This document shows, piece by piece, positions 36,601 to 49,314 of a stretch of DNA of 64,000 nucleotides. Numbering within the stretch: the first letter of the stretch is position 1; the number at the start of each line of letters is the position of its first letter. The DNA lies in NCBI GenBank assembly GCA_030248135.1, contig JASANC010005263.1, forward strand, positions 1 to 64,000, written 5' to 3'. A program made the translations under genes and the position numbers. The DNA is from Theristus sp. LFF4_11. Taxonomy: Eukaryota > Nematoda > Chromadorea > Monhysterida > Xyalidae. The notes beneath the pieces are model-generated. The model did no database searches and was not told the origin of the DNA. It worked only from the letters and a program-made list of their open reading frames with translations.

Positions 36601-37893
36601 GCTTCATGAATGTCGCTTAAGTCTTTTTATTACGTGCAAAACGAGTAGACTGACGCGCTACTATGCGCCTAGCGTTTGCAGTCATGGAGTCCATAGAATA
36701 TTATTCAGCACACAACTGTACGTAGAAGAACAACATTATCAACATCACAACAACATTCTTACGAAGAAAGCATTAAGCGGCATTCATGAAGCAGTATTAA
36801 GTGACGCGTAGCTGTGCTAATAAACACTGATTCATGAATGCGGCATAACAATTGCAGCCACCGTTCTGTCCGAATCTGGTCAGTGCGCCGCCGAATCAGC
36901 TGGTGTTCGACTTTGGTCAAGAGAATTTCGCCGCACGTCGAATGGTCGACCGCCAATTGGTGCAACGTCAAGAACAGCAGCAGCAGCAGCTGGTCGACGT
37001 CGCCGTGGACGTGTGCGTCAGGGGCGATGATCAGCGAGAGGACGAGCACGACTTGCTGGCAGAGCAGTGCGAACGGCAACGCGCTCAGAGAGGCCAAGCA
37101 ACGGCGAATGCGTCGCGTGAGTTTTCGCCATTGAAAAAACAACAAGCATCGTGGTAGGAATCTACAGTCGAACTTTAAATTATGGGCAACCAATTGATTG
37201 GTTGGTCGTCGTGATGTATGTATTTTATGAACGCTAAACTCCGCCTCTCCACAGCAATGCAAGCATCGCGTGTGATCACCAAGCAATCAGTTGAAATTTA
37301 GAGTAGTTCGACGGTACAACAGTTGCTTCTTTTACACGGCAAATAGGTAGTTTCTTTCTGCGTTTGTGTTTTTGGCCCGTTTATCTGCTTCAAAAACGAA
37401 TTCCGCAGGACACCACAAACGACCTCGACTAGAGTTCGGCGTGCGCCGTCGCAAACTGCGCGTCTGCATGTCGCGCCTGTTGTTCTCGGCGATTCTCGCG
37501 TTCACGCTGCTCTGTTTCGCAATCTCGACCGGAGTGCTGATTGTCGGTCGTCTGATGCGGCGTCTGAAAACGGCCAGACGCATTGGTCCAATTGGCGAAC
37601 AATCAACCGAGTTGAGTACAAACTCGTCTTCGTCCGAATTGGACCCGGCGTCGACAATGTGGGACGAACACTGCCGCAATCATAATAATAACAGCGGAGT
37701 GTCACAGCTGTCACCGCAAGATGATCGCATGATTGTCTGCACTGTCGCCAATCAAGTGCGCCACGTTGATGATCGGGAACTCGCTGATACCGCCAATGGT
37801 TGCCAACGACGCCAGCAGCGACCACCCGTCCATTCTTCGCATGAGTCAACAACAACAACAAACATTGACTGTCATTCGGTGGGCATTGATTAG
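33613..37893 (+). CDS. Cuticlin-like zona pellucida (ZP) domain membrane protein with polythreonine stalk
   Basis: Eight exons (33613-34741, 34892-34997, 35430-35603, 35790-35968, 36150-36231, 36331-36514, 36858-37116, 37409-37893) join in frame to 865 aa. It starts with a basic/hydrophobic signal peptide, then about 250 residues of Pro/Tyr-rich sequence ending in PGYPAYPSTTT-type repeats, then about 75 nearly uninterrupted threonines, a probable O-glycosylated stalk. The ZP domain follows: CENDGIRFTAN, a YSVEVIVQFNLP segment, LRIEWSLDP, YGFIVRNCTVRDA, VVIDENGCSTD, IVHWHAFKVPD, SISCHFDIC and a terminal CPN segment. Conserved cysteines are spaced as in nematode cuticlins. After a basic stretch (HHKRPR, a possible furin-type site) comes one transmembrane segment (about 37480-37550: LLFSAILAFTLLCFAI) and a cytoplasmic tail. 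ZP proteins polymerise in apical extracellular matrix such as cuticle. A gene symbol cannot be assigned. Confidence 0.9.
34505..34712 (+). repeat. ACN trinucleotide run encoding polythreonine
   Basis: About 70 ACA/ACG/ACC/ACT codons in a row. Synonymous third positions are mixed, so it is not a pure microsatellite, which suggests selection for threonine. Confidence 0.95.
36530..36613. repeat. MITE family B copy
   Basis: GGGGCATTCATGAAGCAGTAATTAGTGATTCG...TTAAATATTGCTTCATGAATGTC hairpin in intron 6 of the ZP gene. Confidence 0.85.
36777..36843. repeat. MITE family B copy (shortened)
   Basis: GCGGCATTCATGAAGCAGTATTAAGTGACGCG...CTGATTCATGAATGCGGC; it ends 14 bp before the exon 7 acceptor of the ZP gene. 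Confidence 0.8.
37162..37317. repeat. MITE family A copy
   Basis: TACAGTCGAACTTTAAATTATGGG at the left and GAAATTTAGAGTAGTTCGACGGTA at the right, with CAATGC/GATTGGTTGG internal motifs; in intron 7 of the ZP gene. Confidence 0.85.
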
Positions 37894-38001
37894 AGCAACC
37901 AACCATGTGCAGTTTTTCTTTTGCCTCCGATGCGCCGTTTTTTCAAAACTAGAGTACTTTGTATTTTCTTGTGTTTACTGCCAGTTTCATTTTTGTTTTA
38001 A

Positions 38002-39010
38002 GGCGCATTCAGGAAACAGTATTTAATGACGCACAGCTGTGTTAAAACATGAATGCCCCTTTATGGAACGCCATGTGTCACATCACTGTACGGCACTGGC
38101 AGAAAACTGCACAGGGCTCAAGCTTGTTGCTGGTTGGTTATCTGCTTGTGAATCTTATGTATGAGCTATTTTTTCAAACGTGTCCCACTGAAATGACGTG
38201 ATGTGCCACCAAACATGCGCTTGTCGTTGATAGCAAACCAGACTTTCCGTTTAGCCGATTTCTTCCCGTAAACAAATGGTGAATGTCGAATCAATCACAC
38301 CAAACTGACATTTTAGTGCCTGTACTTTGACAAACTGGCGTTTTTAAAGCAAATGACGTCATTTTAGTTCGGACACGTTTGAATAAATCAACAATAAGTC
38401 TTGTTCTCGTACTGAATTGAACAGAAACGAATGTGTACGTATAAAGAATCGTCAGCGATATGAAGAAATTCATCAAATGTTCCGTTCACTATCGAGGACA
38501 GGGCTCTTCGATATTGACCGATTTGCTTGTTTTTGTTTTTTTGTTGTTGAGAGGATACTGGTATCTGATCTTGTGAATAATACATTTGTTTTGGTATTGG
38601 TTTGTCATGAAGGAATGGTGCCTCCTTTTCTTGTTCCATACTGTGATCTTGATGATTGTTTGTTGTGCAATTCAAAAAACTGTTGATCCTTTGATTTTCT
38701 CTTTCTGCATTTTTTTGTCAACTCCGGTTTTATTTGAAGTAGTAATGCGTCAATCAGGCAGTCCACAAATGTGTGCTCACAAAAAAGTTTTCATTTTCGT
38801 TAGTTGTTTTTGGATTTTCAAATGTCAACGTGTCTGAGGGTTTTGCACTCTCTATATTTATTTACAATGAACGATTAGTGCATAAAACAATTGATTTGCT
38901 GTAAAATTAAAACTTGATTGTTATTTTTTTTGCAAAATTGGCAATAGTGGTGTCTGAATCGTAGTAACCAGACGAAGTCGAAGATTCGGCTTGGTCATAA
39001 GAATGTGCTG
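38002..39010. other. Spacer between convergent ZP and TSP1 genes
   Basis: A partial MITE-B copy lies at 38002-38063. The remaining AT-rich sequence shows no supported gene and must hold the 3' ends of both flanking genes. Confidence 0.4.
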
Positions 39011-42000
39011 CTATCCCAATTGCTTTCGACGATTTGCATAAAACTGCAGATTGCGCTCGTCCACGTACGTATCGCACGCTGTCGCAGGACACGGCTGCAA
39101 TTAAAAAATCTCAAAATGAATTTCAAAATCACAATTCCGAAAAAATAGGAAAACTTCCTAATGCCCCCAGTCCGCATTCAAAACGCTCTTCCAAGTGTAG
39201 CTATATGGTTTCACAATCACGCCAATTACAATCCGTTACACGTACGACACCAAAAACGGAAGTGTTCACCAGTATGTACATGCGATTGAGCGCCATGTTG
39301 AATGGACGGTCCTTATCAGAAAGACACTCTACCTGCAGCTGCGTGATCTGCCCGTTCTTCTCGCCTGCACAGCCGCCATACCCACAAGAGCACTGTTTGT
39401 AGCGTGCGCGATCACTGGCGCCACACGTCGCCGCGCACTGCGACCATTCGCTCCATTCACTCCAACTGCAGCACTTCTCGCCTGCCGCTCCCACGCACGG
39501 CGTCGTCTTCATTTTGCCGCCGTCGCCGCAGCTTACTGGGCCGGCTGGAGTGTTGTTGTTGTTGTGGTTTGTTTCGCTCAACAACACGACATATACAGTG
39601 CGGCTGAATAAATCAGGCACTTCTTGTGTTTCTCAATCAAGGCGAGACCAGGACAAGTGTGCGCTTCAAGAATGCATGCCGGAGTTTTTTTAATCGAGTG
39701 TGCAAGCGACAACGAATGAGCCGGATAGCACGAAGAACCAATTAATTTAAAGAAAAACAACACGTCAAATTTCCAGACACCATTGGGTTGCTGAACATTC
39801 AAATTTCGCACCACTCTGAAAATCGACCGTACCGTAAGACCGGAAACCGTGAAACTCCACAACTCACTGAAAGAAAAAGTTGCCATATTTAATCGACCGT
39901 ACCGTACCGTAAGACCGTAAACCGTGAAACGCCAAAACAACCGACTGTAACTGCCGTCAGCAGCCGAGCCCTTCGGATGGCACTGCCGCTGGCGTTGCAT
40001 CGTGCCGCGGCCGCATGTCACCGAACAGTCGGACGGTCTCGACCAGTGCGACCACTCGGCACACACCTCGTGACTGTGGCAGTTGCGCGAGCGGGTTGCC
40101 TCGCCGACGCAGCCGTCAGGCACGCTGCACGTTCGCCGGCACGTCTGCGTCCCGGTCAGGCCGCACTTGCCGGTGCACGACGACCAGTCGCTCCATTGCG
40201 TCCACTCCGGGCACGGAGAAGTGCCGCACGCTTTCGTTTGCGACCGTTCGCCTGGGAGGACAGAAGAGAACTACAGTCCAGATGGATAGTACAGGGTGGG
40301 CCAAAAAAAGGTTCCATTTCAAACTGCTGTCACTGGCTGGTGTTTCAATATTATGAGCTGAAATTTTCAGCATTGATAAAACATGTGATGCCATTTTTCT
40401 GACAAAATTTTTATCCAGTTTGGTCAAGTATATTCAGTTTTACAGCACAATGTTTAAAAATTCCCAAATTTTCAAAAAAAAAACGGATTTTTAACCAAGA
40501 ATTTCACAATGAATCATTGCTCATAGACATCCAAATCATCATCAAGGTTTGTCGTCCGGCAGCGGCTGGATTGAATTTTACGCGAAACTGGCGCACACTG
40601 CAGAAAAACTTTCAGATTGCTCCCACCAGATAGCACACCAGACCCGTTGTTCTGCTGTCCACTTAACCATGACGAAACTGCAGAAAACTGAAACTGAAAC
40701 ACTGTTTTTATTCAAACCGCAGAAAAACTTTTCAAAAGAAACAAATTAACAGACAGAGCAACACAGAAAACAAAAAGTCAACTGAACAATTCTTTCTGTC
40801 GCAGTCGCATGGCTGCTGACTCGAGTCCGTTGTGAAAAATCAGAATTTCGCTCGAGGTGCTCAAATGCAATTTAAGTGTGAGACCTTTCCACTCTGAGCG
40901 CATGATTTGAACTATCACGGATATCCAAAAAGACCCATTTGTCACCTTCGCAACAGTTTCAAAATTGAATCACGCATCTTGATACTAACTTTTTCTTGCA
41001 CTCATTTCAGTCAATTTGTTGATTTTTCGAGCTTTTTAGAAAATTTGCCACAGTAAGCGCTAGGAATTATTTATCGGAAAAAAATTTTGTCAGTAAAATG
41101 GCAACACATGTTTTATCAGTGCTGAAAATTTCAGCTCATAATATTAAACCACCAGCAAGTGACAGCAGTTTGAAAATGGAACCTTTTTTTGGCCCACCCT
41201 GTATATACAACTAGCTGATTGGGTGGTTCCACCCAATGCGTGCATTCTGTGCCAACCAAACTCCGCCTCCACAGCAATACCTGGACAGACTGCACGCATC
41301 AAGTGCACATGTGTGCAATCAACCAATCATCTTCTAATTGTACATATTAGCCAGATGAACTGTATATGCATGTCGCTGTGGGGAAAGCTGGATTTTGTAA
41401 TAACGTTCTCAAAATCAACAGGAATAAAACAACAACACACCCACCGTGACAACCACCGGCTTGATTGCAGCTGCATGCTCGCGTGCGCTGACATTGACCG
41501 CCACCACAGGAGTGCGAGCACTCACTCCACGCACTCCACTGGAGCCACCGGCAGCACTCCGGGCCTGCTGATCCAACACACTGCTCTTTCATTGTTTTCG
41601 CGCCAGCGCCGCAACTGATTTCGCCACCTAAAAATAAATAAAAAGCTGAATTATATTATATTTTGTTTTGATCCCGAGACTCAATGCGCCCATAGATATG
41701 TAAACAGTTTCATGCATGGCGCCGGAATTCAAAATTGGCAAAGTGATCTCTCTCCGACTCCCCCGAATAGGGCCGAGTCACTTGGGCGATTTTGAATTGC
41801 CACATAAACATTGAAACTACACTAGTTTCCTTTCCAAATGTCTCTACACGAAATTAAGTCGGAGAATCTAACAAAAATTGATAATAACTTGCTGATGAAA
41901 CATCAGACCGAACAGCAATTTAGCAAATATTGCATCAACTCGTCGACAGTCTTACGGTAAGTGCCGTCTGCTGCCGATCCAATCGGGTCGCATGAGCGAA

Positions 42001-45000
42001 CTCGATCCGACTGTCCGTGGCCGCAGGTGACTGAACACGGCGATGGCGGTGACCAGGCGCTCCATTGCGCGCACACCTCCGTGCTCTGACAGTTGCGCGA
42101 ACGCGTCGACTCGCCCGCACACGCACCTGGCTGTCTGTAGTGAGCAACTGTTTGTCGCCGTTTGTGGCCTGGTGGTAGTGCGTTAGACTACTGTCTGTGC
42201 GCTCGGGGGATCGAGCCTCGCCCGAGGAGTGTATATCGGCACTTAATGACTGAGAAAAACCTCGATGGGCGCCCTACTCGACGGCGTTCTGTCTTTACGC
42301 TTTTCTGTGTTAGCCCATGGTCTAAAAACATCGACCGTTAAAAAAACGTCAACTGTTGTTTCTGAACAATACGAACAAAAGTTTAAAAACAAAACCGGCT
42401 TACAAAAAAGAAAACAAACTGCAAAGAAATGAAAGACACTAGAACTTCAAAAAGCCAAGAAAAAAAAACAAGCGCTGCAGACTGACGAGCAACTTCGATG
42501 GCAGCTCTGCGTGCCCGGCTGACCGCATTTGCCGGAACACGTCGACCAATCACCCCACTGCGACCAACTGGGGCACTCCTTCATGTCGTAACACTGCACC
42601 TGCATCGTTTTCCGGCCGTCGCCGCAGCTCACTGCTGGACCGACTGAAATGATGAAATTTGGTGCAAACCAATTTCAGTGTGCAGGTTTTCTGCTTGAAA
42701 TGACAAACAACGCCAGCGCCAGCAAACAACAACAATCTACAGTCGAACTCTCAATTATGGGGAATCAGCTGATTGGTCGGGATTACGGTATGCATGCTGT
42801 CTGTGCACACTAAACTCCGCCCCCACAGCAATGCCTGCACAGAAAGCATACATATACCGTAATCGCAACCAATCAGCTGATTCCCCCTAAAACAAAAACA
42901 CCCGACCCAACCGTAAGTTCCGTCGACCGCCGGTCCAATCGGGTCGCAGTGGCGTTGTCGCTCGGCCACACCGTAGCCGCACGTGACCGAGCACTGGCCG
43001 GGCGGCGACCAGTGGCTCCACTGCGCGCACACCTCCGCACGCTGGCATTCGCGGGAACGGGTGGCGTCGCCCGGGCAGGCTCCCGGAGCGCTGCAATGAA
43101 ATGCACAGTGTGGCCGAAGAAAGGAGGCACACCTAGGGTTAGGGGCTTTGAAAAAAAAATTTTTGTTATTTTTTTTCGTTTTTTTTTAATTTGGATTTTT
43201 TTTTCAAACTTAAAAAAAAATTTGAAAAATTTTTCTTCTACTTTGCTCTGAAAATTCGATTTATGGCTTAATTTTTTGAAAGTTCAAACCAAATTTTCTT
43301 CCCAACTTCTTTGTGTGCTTAGGTACATGTCATTATTTGGTCATTTTGACCGACGTACTCCATGTTTTTCGATTTGGATGACTTCTAGAGTCAATTTTTA
43401 GCGTTGAAATGACTTAACTGAATTGAAATATCGTTTCAGAAATCGTTTTCTTGCAACTTAGAACATGTTTTTTCAGTCGGTAGGCCATGAGATGAACATG
43501 ATATTTTGTTGATTGGCGTATGTTATAGGTCTACAATGGAGTTGTGCGATATATTGTTAAACAATTGGAGCGGAGATGTTGGTTAATACCACATCACACG
43601 ACCGTTTTTCAGATACCCGATAACATGGCCACATGTTAAAACTTGCGTGCTGAGCTAAACTAACGTGTTAAACTTGCGTCTGTCAGTTGCCCGCAACGTG
43701 ATCGCGAAATCATGGTACGTGTTTTCGATACGATGATTTGAAGAGTGGGCTCTCGCCATGTGGCAGATAGCATAGCTGGTTGAACCTGAAAGTAAGTGTC
43801 TTGGGGGGGGGGGGGGCGACCGGGTCGACAGGGGTTGCCGACTTAGCTACAGCAAACAGGAATTTTTGAACACAGTCAAATTTTGGTAATTTTCTAAAGA
43901 GGAACAACTAAGAACGGTTCAATATTCAAGTACACGTCGAAAATTGTCCTGTTTTTCTGTTGAAAATGCAACTTTCCCTCTATGAAATGGACATAATTTC
44001 AATAAAACACGATTTTCGCTCTTATAGTTTTCCGGATCGTTCTGAAAATAGTCTAGATGAACTCAGCTCGACGAGACGCTTCGAACAAACCTAACTTGTA
44101 AAAAAATTTAAAAAAATTTTTTTTTTAATTTAAAAAAAAATCCGGATTTTTTTTCCCCTAACCCTAGGCACACCTTGTATTCTCGATGATTACGGTTTGT
44201 TTTATTTGGAATGAAAAAAGTTTTTTCGCAGGTTACGGTTTGGCCGAATAAACAAGACAGTGCTTGGATTCTCCGTCGAGGCGGCATCATTCGCAGACTA
44301 GGAATTGTCGTGTTCAAGAATCCCAGGATAACTCTCAATCGTGTGTGCAAGGGAGAGACAGAATGAACAGAATAAATAGCACGAAGAATCGTTCAAAAAC
44401 GCACAATTGGGTGTCTGAACGTGTTTTTTTTCTCTCATTCAAACGCGTTTAACGGTCGACTTACGAACACGACCGACTACAGGACTGCGTGCCCGTCTGA
44501 CCGCAACGTGCCGAGCACTGCGACCAGTCGCTCCATTGCGTCCAATGGGCCGGCTGGCCACAAGCGCGGTTCTCGTGTCGCTCTCCGTGACAGCCGAGGT
44601 ACTGCGAACAGTGGCGGCTGCGACTCTGCTGTACGCTGTTCGCTGCTGCAATCGTAGATCATTTCTTTAGCTGAACGCATTTAGACTCGTCTTCGGTCGT
44701 TGAAACTTTTTGGAATACGTTTTTTTTTCATTCTGTTTGTGCGGAGAACCTATTGTATTACCATCATCACCCGTAACAGACAAACTGGTGAGTTCGGTTG
44801 CAAATAGTGTTTTCTTGAGGCAACTTTTTCGGCTGAACAAGAAAATAATCCAAATGTAAGCCAAAACATCTGGATACATGCCGTTTAACTCTCTGCATAT
44901 CCAACTTGCTGATTGGTTGTGTGTGCATGAATTGCTGTGGGGGCTGAGCGTGATTTGCATAGAATTCATGCATCACGTGACCACCAACCAATCAGTTAGT

Positions 45001-46476
45001 TGGAGTTAGAATATAGGCGCACCGTAAGTTCCGGCCGGCGGACATTGCGTCCATTGCGACCATTCGTTCCATCGCGGCTCAACCGCGGGCGAACTGACCG
45101 CAGATTTGCGAGCTTGAACGACTCGAGTGTCCGGGCGCACTGGGGACCCGGCCACTGAAATCGACTTGCGATCATCGCGCAATGTTTTCATTTCCGGGTG
45201 TTCAGAACAGTTATTCAAGCATTTCTTTGTTTATTTGTTGAGGATAAACCATTAAACGGCGGTGAATCTGACATAATAAACATTTTCGACGACAGCTGGT
45301 AACCTAGACGGTACTTGACACTGAAAACTACTAGCAGAATACCACTAGGAGCTTTAAAAGATAATTTTGAACCTGACCGTGACCTGTACAAAACGCGAAC
45401 TTCCCCCGCACCTTGCTGTATCTCCTCTCTGACCGCATGTAGACGCTCAAAGTGCACCGTGTTCCCGTTGGCGTCACGGCACTCGGTGGTCATCTCATAA
45501 GCGACGAGGTTCTCCGTGTCGCTGACGCGCTCCGTCGTCAGTAGGCCGGTGGTGCCCTTCGTTGAAGTGGAGCGAGTTGCGAAATATTATGTGACTGGTG
45601 GTCAAAGTAAATTTTTGAATTTTTTGGTTTTCCACCATGAGACACTCCGCCCACTTTTGGGTGAGAGCCTTATAAGTGGGAGGAATCTTATATGCAAGAC
45701 TTTACGGTAAATAACAAAAAAGCAGTGGAACTCAAACGAAAAAATAGGTTCGGGCAGAATCGCAATCGGTACAATCGGGTTCCTTGGTATTACAATCGGG
45801 CATTCAACTAAAACCGGCTGCGCTGCGAAGCACGTTTTGTCAAGATCTCATTTTTTATTCACTCATCAATAAAATCGGTTAGCAGTAAAATAAAGTGACT
45901 TTCACCATTGCACTACCTCTATTTTCGCATCAAATCTCCACAAAACCGCCGCCAGCACACCTTCATTCGCGTATTGCTGCCGAACAGCTCACAGGCCCGG
46001 CGTGCGGCGACGTGCGAGCCGTAGAACACGGCCGCGAGGCAGCGCTCCCTGAGCACGCACATTCCGAGGCAGTCCGGCGCGCTCGACGACGGGAATCGCC
46101 ACAGTGGCTGGGCGCCGTTCAGCCGATGACTGAGTAGCTCGCGGTAGCAGGCGCGAATTTCGGCCGCGCCCACTGAGAAGACAAAAACAAGTGAAAACTG
46201 ATGCTAGGACGAGTTTTTTCTAGCCGGTCCGAAACGCTAGTGGTCAAAACTGATGCTGTTCATTCGGATGTGGTTTTAGTCGGATCCTGTCAGGTGGAAA
46301 AACACACACACTTCCTGTGATATCGTGCGTGGTCTGGGTGGGTATTATTTTCGCCGAATTTTGATCATCTTGCATCGGTTTGGTCGACAGAATCTAAATA
46401 TGTTATTCTTACCATTTTCGTTCGACAGCAGAAAGCTAATCGAGCAACCGAACGACAAAACCAACAAACGCCACAT
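39011..46476 (-). CDS. Secreted PAN/apple plus multi-thrombospondin-1 repeat protein
   Basis: Twelve exons (46476-46413, 46172-45961, 45556-45412, 45154-45023, 44645-44465, 43090-42912, 42643-42487, 42134-41956, 41627-41445, 40251-39946, 39544-39333, 39094-39011) join in frame to 677 aa. Exon 1 is a signal peptide (MWRLLVLSFGCSISFLL). Exons 2-3 encode a PAN/apple-like domain with six cysteines (APDCLGMCVLRERCLAAVFY, RRACELFG, TTEC). Exons 4-12 give about nine TSP1 repeats with W..W..W and CSVTCG, CSARCG, CSGKCG, CTGKCG or CAATCG cores, for example CAQWSHWSPPGQCSVTCGYG and WTQWSDWSSCTGKCGLTGTQ. The first repeat lacks the CSxTCG core. No transmembrane segment or GPI signal is seen, so it is probably an extracellular matrix or adhesion protein. 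The exon 3 acceptor (CGAAG) is unusual and is the weakest junction. Introns contain many transposons. Confidence 0.9.
40292..41201. mobile_element. Complete TA-flanked DNA transposon, non-autonomous
   Basis: Terminal inverted repeats of about 50 bp begin CAGGGTGGGCCAAAAAAAGG and end CCTTTTTTTGGCCCACCCTG, flanked on both sides by TA. The length is about 910 bp with no transposase frame. The TA duplication and ends suggest the Tc1/mariner superfamily. It lies in the TSP1 gene intron between exons 9 and 10; a truncated relative is at 4446-5043. Confidence 0.85.
41206..41345. repeat. Diverged MITE family A copy
   Basis: AGCTGATTGGGTGGTT...CTCCGCCTCCACAGCAATACCTG...CAACCAATCATC keeps the family centre and arms but has lost the CAGTCGAAC ends. 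It abuts the TA-flanked transposon. Confidence 0.65.
41660..41890. repeat. MITE family C copy
   Basis: TATTTTGTTTTGATCCCGAGACTCAATGCG to CGGAGAATCTAACAAAAATTGATA; in the intron between TSP1 gene exons 8 and 9. Confidence 0.85.
42165..42330 (+). mobile_element. tRNA-derived SINE copy
   Basis: Head GTGGCCTGGTGGTAGTGCGTTAGAC and GGGGGATCGAGCCTCGCC, body GCACTTAATGACTGAG and CGATGGGCGCCCTACTCGACGG, tail CTTTTCTGTGTTAGCCCATGG. Same family as 9537-9706, antisense to the host TSP1 gene. Confidence 0.8.
42735..42895. repeat. MITE family A copy (best preserved)
   Basis: CTACAGTCGAACTCTCAATTATGGGGAATCAGCTGATTGG on the left and CCAATCAGCTGATTCCCCCTA on the right, with CCGCCCCCACAGCAATGCCTG in the centre. 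It lies directly 3' of TSP1 exon 6. Confidence 0.85.
43126..44180. mobile_element. Inverted-repeat element with CCTAGGGTTAGGGG ends
   Basis: About 1.05 kb bounded by GGCACACCTAGGGTTAGGGG and CCCCTAACCCTAGGCACACC, with A/T-rich subterminal blocks. It has no transposase frame. An inverted partial copy occupies 62664-63480, sharing GACCGGGTCGACAGGGGTTGCC and other internal blocks. It lies in the intron between TSP1 exons 5 and 6. Confidence 0.75.
44893..45010. repeat. Shortened MITE family A copy
   Basis: TTGCTGATTGGTTGTGTG...GAATTGCTGTGGGGGCTGAG...CCACCAACCAATCAGTTAG; ends near the TSP1 exon 4 donor. Confidence 0.7.
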
Positions 46477-49314
46477 AATCTTGAGCAAGAAACTATACTG
46501 AAAGGAACAAACTATGATTATTTGTTTCAAATATCGTTTCCATGTACAGAGAGAAACCAAATGAGCAAACGCGAGTAATTTACGGCAGCAAAATAAAAAC
46601 AAAACGAAATAAAGTGCAGAAACAAAACAGCACGGATGTCCATGGGGGTGGGTGTCTCAGCGTGGCACGTCATCAAACAGTCAAAAGTCGTTGACTGGTT
46701 TTTAGTTTTCAAAAAAAAACAATTTACGCGTGATTAACAGCAGAGAACGTTGCGGGAAAACATTCGTTAGGTGAACGCCCACTTGCAATAATTATGAGAA
46801 ATGAGCACGTTTTTGACGCGGAGGATTTCAAAAAGAAAAACTTTTCTGTATTAATTTTTTAATGCTCGTAGCACAGATAACGATTTGATGAAAAAACAGG
46901 TGTAACGATTCCCCATGCCATATGTGGTATAAATAATTACTCAAGTATACAGTTGCATTCAAATTAAAAAAAAAATCAACGACACCAATTTTCACACAGT
47001 CTAAATTGTTTCAAACGATTTTTTTGTGGGGGCGGCCAACAATCACACAGACGCCGGAACGCGCATAGCACATGGAGTGGAGGTGCACTGCAACGATTGA
47101 TTTATTTCTCGCATGTGATGTGTTTAGCATAATTTAGGAAAATTTTTTCACGTTTTTCGTGTGTCTGCGATTCAAAAAAAAACCAAGTACTTTCTACATA
47201 AGTCAATTTCTCAATGCATATTACATTAGGTATATTCTGGGTTGCACTCTGTTTTGTTGACCAATCAACAGCAGATGCTTTTGTCGCTGGGCCAGTTTCA
47301 AAATGAGAAACGCACGCCCGCGTAAGTTACGGGGTATACAGTCGAAAATCTCTTGGTCCACAAACACTGGACTACCGTTTCCAAACATTTTACTAAACGC
47401 TCCATCTTGCTTGGCCAATCAATGTTTGGCAACCAATGGCAGCCATACAAGGTAAGGTGTGCAGTCAGTAAAATTTTTGAAGAAAAAAAACGCTTGGAAA
47501 TGGTGTTTTCAGTGAAGTACGGTTCGGTCGTATCGAAAGATTGAACTCAAGCTCTCATTGTCGTTCAACTGCATTTTATGATCGTTGGGAAAGATGAAGT
47601 AAAAAAACAACACAATACGACGGAGGAATACTGTCATGGACGATATGGTCATTGTAAGATCGCGTTGAGACCGGGCACGAGTAATCGTATGCACACAATA
47701 TGTGATTGTGTTACACTCACATTTTTTACCCGGGTGTTCCATTCTCTTTTCAAACAAGCACGCCAAGCTCAATTACTAGCCTCTCTGCTCAGCAGCAATG
47801 TTCTTCATAATTGACTTTTGCGTTATTGCATTTTAGTATTTAGTTCAGTTGTTGCGGCGGCACACTCCGACGGTTTTGTGCTGATTTTGCTAACCGACGT
47901 GTCACCACTTTGGCGTTGTATAATTTTTTGTTAATACCTAATTAGTCGCTCCTTGGATAACGGAACTAATCAGGTGTAAGGAACCACTCTTACTTTTTGC
48001 ATAAGTTTTTTTGACAACACGTTTGTTAAATAATGGAGCATGGTCGTTTCAAGTGAATGTATAATTTATGAAACAGGTGTACATACGTACACCATTTGTC
48101 CATTCGGCCGTGTCAAATTATGTTTTGATTAGGTTCATCAGCTGATCCTCTTGGTCTGTTACACTGTGGAATCCACTTGCAGTGTTTTAAGAATATTGTG
48201 AATTGAGAGATATTGTGAAGCAGTGGTTTCGTGCAAAATTCACGGACCGTACCACGTGTGTGTTCAAAAATCATTCGCAGTCGAAGCCCAGAAGCGAGTC
48301 GCAGTCCCAGAAGTGCGTAGCGTTGCACGTTAGAGCAATGCCAGTGAGATGCTCCACTACTGCAAGTTTCAGCAAATATTGTAAAAATCGCATGAGCAGT
48401 TACAGCACCAAACAGTTGGCACTCCGCCTTTCTTTCAGTGAAGTTTTTGCGTTCTTAATGAAACCCATACTCGCTCTAATTTCTGGAACTGTCTTTGACA
48501 TTCTCTATTTTCATAAATTTGCTTCTACCTTCATGCGCAACAATAAGATGCTTCCACGGTAATAGGTAATTGTTCGAGAACCAAATAATCCTTCAATGCT
48601 AATTTTAGCATTCATTCATTAGTAAATTAGTTTGCAGCAGCATGGCTTCATAAATCACAGTACGTAAATGCGCGTGGATATAAAGCTTCCATTGAAGATT
48701 CCTTCCAGCTCATTTCCCTTTTCTGATAATTCTGAGACAGCTTTTCCGGCGCTGTGGCTGTTTCCCGGATTTTTGTTTTTCTTTTTGTTTCATGCTTGTC
48801 TTAACAAATTTGTTTCGCGTTATGCGTTAAATGATTTATACTTCGTTAATTATTGGCGTTTTTCATGAAAATGCAGGATGCATCCGAGAAAACAGGAAAT
48901 CCTGTTTAATGTTACTGTAGTAAGTAGATAGTTACTGAAGGCGTGGGTACGGAAAACATTTTAACAAGAGTGCCAACGTTGTTCCGGAGCAAGAAAAATT
49001 GATTGAATAATGAAATTTAAGATGCGAAAAACCATAAATGCTGGGAAATTTCATCACATTCCATAAATATTGCAGCCGAGAAAAAAATCTGAAACAAAAA
49101 TCAATTTGCATTAGTAACGCACGTGCATCTGTCCAACGACTCCGTCACTGAACTTTGCCGTCGGCGTTTCAAACTTGCAATTCAAAAGTTCGCGGGTGGG
49201 GTGACGCCCGCCGACAAAATGTGACATCATTCGTTCGTGGTTTTTATGAACGGCGATTTTCGGGGGTCGGATTAGCAGAAAAAGAGCGACACAAAAACAT
49301 AAATTCAATGAAAG
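46477..49314. other. Divergent spacer between TSP1 gene and GPCR gene
   Basis: No coding exon could be supported. This presumably contains both promoters and 5' leaders. Open frames at 47221-47418 (minus) and 48203-48562 (plus) lack splice context, a convincing start and recognisable motifs. Confidence 0.4.

Noticed and set aside
48203..48562. 119-codon plus-strand frame upstream of the GPCR
   Set aside because: It has no ATG at its start, no splice context and no recognisable motif; its composition matches surrounding spacer.
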